Part shown: positions 58,592 to 64,000 of the stretch, in pieces
How positions within the stretch are numbered: the first letter of the stretch is position 1
Layout of the letters: every line of letters starts with the position of its first letter
NCBI RefSeq assembly: GCF_021916785.1
Contig: NZ_JAKCFC010000003.1
Location: 744,001 to 808,000 of the forward strand
Reading direction: 5' to 3'
DNA: 64,000 nt
From: Mycolicibacterium lacusdiani
GTDB taxonomy: Bacteria > Actinomycetota > Actinomycetes > Mycobacteriales > Mycobacteriaceae
Notes under the pieces: generated by a model
What the model was told of the DNA's origin: nothing
What the model saw: only the letters and a program-made list of their open reading frames with translations
Databases searched by the model: none
Position numbers and translations under genes: made by a program

Positions 58592-59629
58592 ATGGGCGCC
58601 CCCATCGGGGACGTCGAGGCACCGGGCGAGATTCCGGTACCCGTCGGCGTCCCCAGTGAGTCGATTCGTGGCCGCAGCCCCTGGTATCTGGCATGGCTTC
58701 GGTTGCGCGGCAACAAGATGGCATTGGTGTTCGGTGCGCTGTTCGTGCTGATCGTGCTGCTGTGCCTGGCCGCGCCGCTGTGGGCCGAGCACGTCGCGCA
58801 CACCGGCCCAAACCAGAACCACATCACCGACAAGGTGTTGATCGACGGGCAGGAGACCTACGTCGTGTCACCGGACGGCACGCCGCTGGGCCCCGGCTTG
58901 CACGGCCGCTACCTCCTCGGCGCGGACCAGAACGGGCGCGACGTGATGGTGCGGCTGCTCTACGGCGGCCGTACGTCGATCTTCATCGGCGTCGCCGCCG
59001 CGGTGGTGACCACGGCCCTTGCCGTGCTCGTCGGGCTGGCGTGCGGGTACTACCGCGGCTGGATCGACGCGATCCTGTCGCGAATCATGGACGTGGTGTG
59101 GGCCTTTCCGGTCCTGCTGCTCGGCATCGCGCTCGGCACCGCACTCGCACTGGGGGGCTTGAAGATCGGCGGACTGGTCGTCGCCGGCGATTCGTTGTGG
59201 ATCCCCATCTTCATCATCGGCCTGGTGTACGTGCCGTACATGGCGCGACCCATCCGCGGCGAGATCCTGGCCCTGCGCGAGAAGGAGTTCGTCGAGGCCG
59301 CGGTGGCGCAGGGTTCCGGGCCGTTGCGCATCATGGTCGCCGAGCTGCTACCCAACGTGATGTCGACGATCATCGTCTTCTTCACGCTCAACATCGCCAA
59401 CAACATGCTGCTCGAGTCGTCGCTGTCGTTCCTCGGCGCCGGTGTGCGCGCGCCGAACGCGTCGTGGGGCACGATGATCGCCGACGGGTACCAGACGATC
59501 TACACCGCGCCGCACCTGACGATCGTGCCGGGCGTGATGATCGTGCTGACGGTGTTGGCGCTCAACGTGTTCGGCGACGGGTTGCGCGACGCGCTGGATC
59601 CGCGCGCCAAGATCAGGCTGGAGCACTGA
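58592..59629 (+). CDS. ABC transporter permease (DppC/OppC type)
   Basis: A 345-residue permease. The N-terminal cytosolic part and first helix (MALVFGALFVLIVLLCLAAPLW) are followed by an OppC_N-type loop, then RYLLGADQNGRDVMVRLLYGGRTS, and four or five more helices. The EAA loop is EFVEAAVAQGSGPLRIMVAELLPN. ATG 58592 begins directly after the upstream stop. Confidence 0.92.
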   Translation: MGAPIGDVEAPGEIPVPVGVPSESIRGRSPWYLAWLRLRGNKMALVFGALFVLIVLLCLAAPLWAEHVAHTGPNQNHITDKVLIDGQETYVVSPDGTPLGPGLHGRYLLGADQNGRDVMVRLLYGGRTSIFIGVAAAVVTTALAVLVGLACGYYRGWIDAILSRIMDVVWAFPVLLLGIALGTALALGGLKIGGLVVAGDSLWIPIFIIGLVYVPYMARPIRGEILALREKEFVEAAVAQGSGPLRIMVAELLPNVMSTIIVFFTLNIANNMLLESSLSFLGAGVRAPNASWGTMIADGYQTIYTAPHLTIVPGVMIVLTVLALNVFGDGLRDALDPRAKIRLEH

Positions 59630-59630
59630 C

Positions 59631-60593
59631 ATGGGGCGCTTCGTCGCACGGCGGCTACTCGGCATGCTCGCGGTCCTGTTCGCGATCTCCATCATCGTGT
59701 TCCTGATCTTCAACGTGATCCCGAACTCCGACCCAGCTGCACGCATCGCGGGCAAGAACGCCAACCCGGAGCTGATCGCGCGCGTCACGGCGGATCTCGG
59801 CCTCGACAAGCCGCTGCCCGAGCAGTATGTGACGATGATGCGGCAGATCTTCACCGGGGAACTGACGTCGTACGCCAGCTCGCAGAACGTCGTCGAGCAG
59901 ATCTGGAAGGGTTTGCCGGCCACGCTGTCGCTGTGCATTGGGGCCGCGGTGATCTGGATGGCGCTGGCACTGGTGTTCGGCTATCTCAGCGCCGTGCACG
60001 CGGGCAAGTTCACCGACCGCGCGTTGACGATCCTGTCGCTGGTCGGCATCTCCGTCCCGGTGTTCTGGCTCGCGGCGATCCTGCTGTACTACCTCAGCTT
60101 CAAGGCCCAACTGTTCCCCACCAGCAGCTACGTTCCACTGGGCAGGGACCCGGTGGACTGGGCGTACCACCTGATCCTGCCGTGGCTCACCCTGGCGGTG
60201 CTCTACGTCGGCTTCTACAGCCGCGTGCTGCGCTCCAACATGCTCGACGTGATGAACGAGGACTACGTGCGTACTGCGCGCGCCAAGGGCATCAGCGAGC
60301 GTCAGGTCAGGATGCGCCACGTGCTGCGGAACTCGATGATCCCGGTCGTGACGCTGTTCGGCCTCGACTTCGGCGCCGTCGTCGGCGGCGGGGCCATCCT
60401 CACCGAGACCGTGTTCAACCTCAACGGGGTCGGGCTATACGCCGGGCAGGCCATCGGGAGTCTCGACCTGCCGCCGCTGATGGGCGTCACCATCTTCGGT
60501 GCCTTCTTCATCGTGCTGTTCAACACCCTCGTGGATCTGGCGTACGCGTTCCTCGATCCACGCATCCGACTGGGAGAGGCGGCACCTTCGTGA
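59631..60593 (+). CDS. ABC transporter permease (DppB/OppB type)
   Basis: A 320-residue permease with six helices. It begins FVARRLLGMLAVLFAISIIVFL and has GLDKPLPEQY, SLVGISVPVFWLAAILLYYLS, the EAA loop DYVRTARAKGISERQVRMRHVLRNSM, and TETVFNLNGVGLYA. In most operons of this type the DppB-like gene precedes the DppC-like one; here the order is reversed. It starts 1 nt after the previous stop and overlaps the next start by 4 nt. Confidence 0.92.
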   Translation: MGRFVARRLLGMLAVLFAISIIVFLIFNVIPNSDPAARIAGKNANPELIARVTADLGLDKPLPEQYVTMMRQIFTGELTSYASSQNVVEQIWKGLPATLSLCIGAAVIWMALALVFGYLSAVHAGKFTDRALTILSLVGISVPVFWLAAILLYYLSFKAQLFPTSSYVPLGRDPVDWAYHLILPWLTLAVLYVGFYSRVLRSNMLDVMNEDYVRTARAKGISERQVRMRHVLRNSMIPVVTLFGLDFGAVVGGGAILTETVFNLNGVGLYAGQAIGSLDLPPLMGVTIFGAFFIVLFNTLVDLAYAFLDPRIRLGEAAPS

Positions 60594-61591
60594 TCCTCGA
60601 AGTCGACGACCTGCGGGTCGGCTTCGCCACCGACGGCGGCGTGGTGCAAGCCGTCGACGGGGTGTCGTTCGCGCTCGACGAGGGCGAGATCCTCGCCATA
60701 GTGGGCGAATCCGGCTCCGGCAAGAGCGTCACCGCGCAGACCCTGATCGGGCTGACGCGCGCCCCCAACGCGACGATCACCGGTTCGGTCCGCTTCGACG
60801 GTCTCGAACTGACCGATCTGGACGACGAGCGCCTGCGGGCAGTCCGCGGCGAGCGGATCTCGATGATCTTCCAGGACCCGATGACGTCGCTGAACCCGGT
60901 CTACCGGGTGGGCGACCAACTGGTGGAGATGATTCGCGCGCACCGCGACGTGTCGAAGCGCGAAGCCCGCGACCGCGCGGTGGAACTGCTACGCACGGTG
61001 GGCATCCCGAATCCCGAGCGACGCGTGCGCGACTACCCGCACTCCTTCTCCGGAGGCATGCGCCAGCGCGTGATGATCGCGATGGCACTGTCCCTGGATC
61101 CCGACGTCCTGATCGCCGACGAGCCGACCACCGCGCTCGACGTGACGGTTCAGGCGCAGATCCTGCGATTGCTCGAGGACCTCAACCGGGAGCGGGGGCT
61201 TGCGGTCGTCTTGATCACCCACGATCTCGGCGTGGTCGCGGAGATCGCCCACCGCGTGGCGGTGATGTACGCCGGGCAGATCGTGGAGAACGCTGGGCTC
61301 GACGACCTGTTCTACGATCCGCGCCACCCGTACACGTGGGGTCTGCTGGGCTCGCTGGCGCGGCTCGATCAGCCGAATCCCCCTCGCCTGCCACAGATCC
61401 CAGGGCAACCGCCGTCGCTGCTGCACCCACCGACGGGTTGCCGGTTCGCGCCGCGCTGCCCGCACGAGTTCGATGCGTGCACGATCCCGCCGGAGCTGGA
61501 CCGCGATCGCTGCTGGCTGGATCTCGATCAGAAGCGCCTGCTGCGTGACGTCGACGGCCGCATCGGCCTGCAACGGGTGGTGAGCACGTGA
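60590..61591 (+). CDS. ABC transporter ATP-binding protein (DppD/OppD type)
   Basis: A 333-residue ATPase. Walker A is GESGSGKS near residue 38, the Q-loop is [14 protein letters not shown], the signature is [15 protein letters not shown] near residue 153, Walker B is [14 protein letters not shown], and the switch His is in [11 protein letters not shown]. The C-terminal oligopeptide domain contains the Cys-rich [14 protein letters not shown], a possible 4Fe-4S site known in this family. GTG 60590 overlaps the upstream stop. Confidence 0.94.
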   Translation: MILEVDDLRVGFATDGGVVQAVDGVSFALDEGEILAIVGESGSGKSVTAQTLIGLTRAPNATITGSVRFDGLELTDLDDERLRAVRGERISMIFQDPMTSLNPVYRVGDQLVEMIRAHRDVSKREARDRAVELLRTVGIPNPERRVRDYPHSFSGGMRQRVMIAMALSLDPDVLIADEPTTALDVTVQAQILRLLEDLNRERGLAVVLITHDLGVVAEIAHRVAVMYAGQIVENAGLDDLFYDPRHPYTWGLLGSLARLDQPNPPRLPQIPGQPPSLLHPPTGCRFAPRCPHEFDACTIPPELDRDRCWLDLDQKRLLRDVDGRIGLQRVVST

Positions 61592-62568
61592 GCGAGCCGC
61601 TGCTGGAGGTCACCGACCTGGTCAAGCACTTCCCGATCCGATCCGGCCTCGTGGTCGAACGTGAGGTCGCCAAGGTGCGGGCGGTCGACGGCGCGAGCCT
61701 GTCGCTGCGCAGGGGCGAAACCCTCGGCCTCGTAGGAGAATCGGGCTGCGGCAAGTCGACGCTGTGCCGGACGATCCTGCAGCTGGTCGATCCGACCTCG
61801 GGGTCGGTGCGGTTCGAGGGCGAAGAACTCGTCGGGCGCAACCGGCGGCAGATGCGACCGTTCCGCCGGCGGATGCAGATGATCTTCCAAGACCCCTACG
61901 CCTCGCTGAATCCGCGCAAGCGCGTGGGTCAGATCATCGGCGATCCGATGGAGATGCACGGACTCGCCTCGGGTCGAGACGTCGAGGGGCGGGTGCGCAA
62001 CCTGCTCGACCGGGTGGGGTTGCGGCCCGAGCACGCCGAGCGCTTCCCGCACGAGTTCTCCGGTGGGCAGCGACAACGCATCGGCATAGCCCGTGCCCTG
62101 GCGCTGGAACCCAGCCTGATCATCGCCGACGAACCGGTCTCCGCGCTCGACGTGTCGGTGCAGGCGCAGATCGTCAACCTGCTCAAGGACCTGCAGGACG
62201 AACTGGGCCTGGCCTACCTGTTCGTGGCCCACGACCTCGGCGTGGTGCGGCACGTGTCGCACCACGTGGCGGTCATGTACCTGGGCCGGATCGTCGAGAG
62301 TGCCACGGCCGCCGAACTCTACGAGCACCCGCTGCATCCCTACTCGCACGCGTTGCTGTCGGCGGTCCCGGTGCCCGACCCGAGAGCGAACGCGGCACGG
62401 GAGCGTCTGGTGCTCGAGGGTGATCCGCCGAGCCCGATCGACCCACCTCCGGGCTGTCGCTTCCACACCCGTTGTCCGCGCGTCGGTGACGATTGCCGGG
62501 TGGACGACCCCCCGTTGGCCGAACTCGCGCCGAATCACGTTGCGGCGTGCCATCACCCGCTGCTGTGA
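61588..62568 (+). CDS. ABC transporter ATP-binding protein (DppF/OppF type)
   Basis: A 326-residue ATPase. Walker A is GESGCGKS near residue 50, the Q-loop [16 protein letters not shown], the signature [16 protein letters not shown] near residue 152, Walker [17 protein letters not shown], and the switch His is in [11 protein letters not shown]. The C-terminus has [14 protein letters not shown], like its partner. GTG 61588 overlaps the preceding stop as GTGA. It pairs with the DppD-like subunit to power uptake. Confidence 0.94.
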   Translation: MSEPLLEVTDLVKHFPIRSGLVVEREVAKVRAVDGASLSLRRGETLGLVGESGCGKSTLCRTILQLVDPTSGSVRFEGEELVGRNRRQMRPFRRRMQMIFQDPYASLNPRKRVGQIIGDPMEMHGLASGRDVEGRVRNLLDRVGLRPEHAERFPHEFSGGQRQRIGIARALALEPSLIIADEPVSALDVSVQAQIVNLLKDLQDELGLAYLFVAHDLGVVRHVSHHVAVMYLGRIVESATAAELYEHPLHPYSHALLSAVPVPDPRANAARERLVLEGDPPSPIDPPPGCRFHTRCPRVGDDCRVDDPPLAELAPNHVAACHHPLL

Positions 62569-62571
62569 GCG

Positions 62572-64000
62572 TCAGTAGGGGAAGAGCGGCGGCTGCTGGT
62601 AGACCGGCGGCGGCACGGGCGTGTTCGGCACCTGAACCGGGATGGGCACCGGCACGAACGGCACCGTGATGTAGCTCGTCGTCATCGGGGGCGTGGTTGT
62701 CGTCGTGGTCGTGGTGGTGGTGGTCGACGGCGTCGTGGTCGTCGTGGTGGTCGTCGACGGCGTCGTGGTCGTCGTGGTGGTGGTCGTCGTCGTGGTGGTA
62801 GTCGTGGTGGGTGGCGTGGTGGTGACTGGCCGCTCCACGGTGACGGTCTCCGGCGGCGGTGGAGGTACCTCGGTAACCGGGGGCCCAGGAGGCGGTTCGG
62901 CTGCGGGCGGGGGCAGGTCGGACTGCGGAGGGGGCTGCGAGGTGATCGGCGGCGCCGTGGACGTCGCGGTCACCGGCGCGGTACTCGGGCTGGGTCGCGA
63001 CTCGTCGGTGGCGCTGGTCAGCGCGATGGCGACGCCTCCAACCGCGATCAGGGCCACGGCGGCAGCGACGCCGAACGCCAATTGCGGCACCCGTTGCCAG
63101 GCGCGCGGTTCTTCGTGCTGCGGCACCGCGTCGGTAGGCGTCCCATGGGGCTCCTCGCGGACGTAGGTGTCGGGGCCGGTGTAGGGCACCGGGTCCTCGG
63201 TGTCCTGGTCCTGCGACCACGCCAGTGCTCTGAAGGTCGCCGTCCCGGGTGCCGCCTGGCTGATCGCCTCGGTGACGACAGCCGCATGCGCAACACCGGT
63301 CTGGGCATCGGAGTCGGCAGCGTGGGCGGCGAACACCGCGGCGCCCACTGCAGCGTCGAGTGCCGGCTGCGGCGTGGTGACCACGGGGGACCGGGTGTGT
63401 GCGACGAGACGCTCACCGATCAGCGGTATCCGCGCACCACCGCCGGCCATCGCGACCGCCGTCACGTCGGACCAGTGAACTCTGTTGCGAGACAACAGAT
63501 CGTCGAGTTCGGTGAGCACCGCGGTGATCGGACCGTCCAGCAGCGCTTGGAGGTCACCGCGGGTGACCGTCGCGATCGAGTGGTGGCCGGGCAGTTGGAC
63601 GCCCACTTCGGTCGATGCCTGCTCGGAGAGTCGTTCCTTGGCGCGGCGGCACTCGTCGCGTAGCAGGGCGAGGGAGCCGACGGCTGCGGTTCCCGCCGGG
63701 TCGACCCCGCCGGCGTCGGCGATCCGGTCCAGGACGTCGGTCATCAGCGCCTGGTCGATCTGATCGCCGGAGAAGTCCGCAATCCGTCGCGTCTCGATGG
63801 CCTCGAAAGAAGAGGCGGCGTCGGCCAGGGTGACGGTGGTCCCCCCGCCGCCGAAATCCATCAGGGCAACGACGCCGCTGGTCGGCAGACCGGGGTTCGC
63901 GTGCAGTGCGGTCAGTGTGGTGACGGCATCGGACACCAGGCGCGCGGGCACGCCGCCTGGAGCCAGGTTGGGTCTGCCGCGCATCGCGGAGCGCAACGCG
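62572..64000 (-). CDS. Hsp70-like membrane protein with Thr-rich tail (5' end outside window)
   Basis: At least 475 residues are visible; the N-terminus lies beyond 64000. The sequence parallels the 11-kb protein: NLAPGGVPARLVSDAVTTL against NLSPGGMPPTLVPDSAAAL, ALMDFGGGGTTVTL (phosphate-2), GGVDPAGTAAVGSL, LRDECRRAKERLS, and AMAGGGARIPLIGERL. A membrane segment lies in LAFGVAAAVALIAVGGVAIAL, after RAWQRVP. The tail is Thr runs with PS interruptions and a Pro-rich end. It is convergent with the ABC operon, 3 bp from its stop. Function unknown. Confidence 0.82.
   Translation of the reverse strand, partial: ALRSAMRGRPNLAPGGVPARLVSDAVTTLTALHANPGLPTSGVVALMDFGGGGTTVTLADAASSFEAIETRRIADFSGDQIDQALMTDVLDRIADAGGVDPAGTAAVGSLALLRDECRRAKERLSEQASTEVGVQLPGHHSIATVTRGDLQALLDGPITAVLTELDDLLSRNRVHWSDVTAVAMAGGGARIPLIGERLVAHTRSPVVTTPQPALDAAVGAAVFAAHAADSDAQTGVAHAAVVTEAISQAAPGTATFRALAWSQDQDTEDPVPYTGPDTYVREEPHGTPTDAVPQHEEPRAWQRVPQLAFGVAAAVALIAVGGVAIALTSATDESRPSPSTAPVTATSTAPPITSQPPPQSDLPPPAAEPPPGPPVTEVPPPPPETVTVERPVTTTPPTTTTTTTTTTTTTTTTPSTTTTTTTTPSTTTTTTTTTTTPPMTTSYITVPFVPVPIPVQVPNTPVPPPVYQQPPLFPY
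62691..62818 (-). repeat. Thr-codon tract with 28-bp internal direct repeat
   Basis: About 128 bp of GTG/GTC-type triplets on the plus strand (Thr codons on the minus strand). A unit of about 28 bp encoding PSTTTTTTT is present twice in tandem. Length variation is expected. Confidence 0.75.

Overview
The window is GC-rich, densely coded DNA from a mycobacterium, most likely a fast-growing Mycolicibacterium-type species. The evidence is an iniB-iniA-iniC locus with its regulator iniR, a 13E12/DUF222 HNH gene with a mycobacterial SOS box, dcd next to udgA, F420-type oxidoreductase and WS/DGAT genes, many GTG/TTG starts, and leaderless promoters with a TANNNT -10 box 6-8 nt before the start codon. 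No rRNA, CRISPR array, prophage or insertion sequence is visible. One tRNA (Gly, anticodon CCC) is present.

Layout. 1-5.3 kb: the 3' end of zwf, a GH15 glycosidase, a DinB/MDMPI-like protein, an LLM oxidoreductase and two small Thr-rich membrane proteins. 5.3-15.4 kb: the ini locus. iniC, iniA, iniB and a short iniB paralogue lie on the minus strand, divergent from an Hsp70-like membrane protein translationally coupled to iniR. Repeated TTAGGGG boxes lie at both intergenic promoters. 15.6-22.4 kb: a heterodisulfide-reductase-like Fe-S protein with a repeated Pro/Ala/Lys tail, aspC/alaA, a DUF4304 protein and the SOS-box HNH gene. The order from iniC to here is, as recalled, that of M. tuberculosis Rv0343-Rv0336 (inverted). 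22.4-27.9 kb: YibE/F, then a small oxidative cluster (P450, MDMPI, DUF1330, TetR, FAD monooxygenase). 27.9-34.1 kb: udgA, a second Hsp70-like/DUF7159 protein, an ammonium transporter, dcd, a DUF2127 membrane protein and the tRNA. 34.5-37.8 kb: FadD plus WS/DGAT. 37.9-42.2 kb: a divergent sugar/osmolyte cluster (GT4 glycosyltransferase, GpgS paralogue, Gfo/Idh oxidoreductase, MDR dehydrogenase).

42.3-49.3 kb is an accessory-looking stretch. It has two AT-rich gaps, a candidate structured RNA, a Cro/C1-type regulator, a secreted PGRS-repeat protein without a PE domain, purU, an M15-like secreted protein and an unrecognised protein. 49.3-51.1 kb: a PAS-GGDEF diguanylate cyclase. 51.1-54.9 kb: an Asp23/Gls24 envelope-stress operon with its own ECF-type sigma factor and an odd HPD-motif protein. 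54.9-56.8 kb: a probable type II restriction-modification pair. 56.9-62.6 kb: a complete peptide/nickel-type ABC importer. The window ends inside a third Hsp70-like Thr-rich membrane protein.

A theme runs through the window: envelope and stress proteins built from an actin/Hsp70-like domain, a PWY(R/K)-P membrane anchor and an external Thr/Pro-rich tail, together with the ini and Asp23 systems. Functional assignments rest on family motifs read by eye; no database search was possible.
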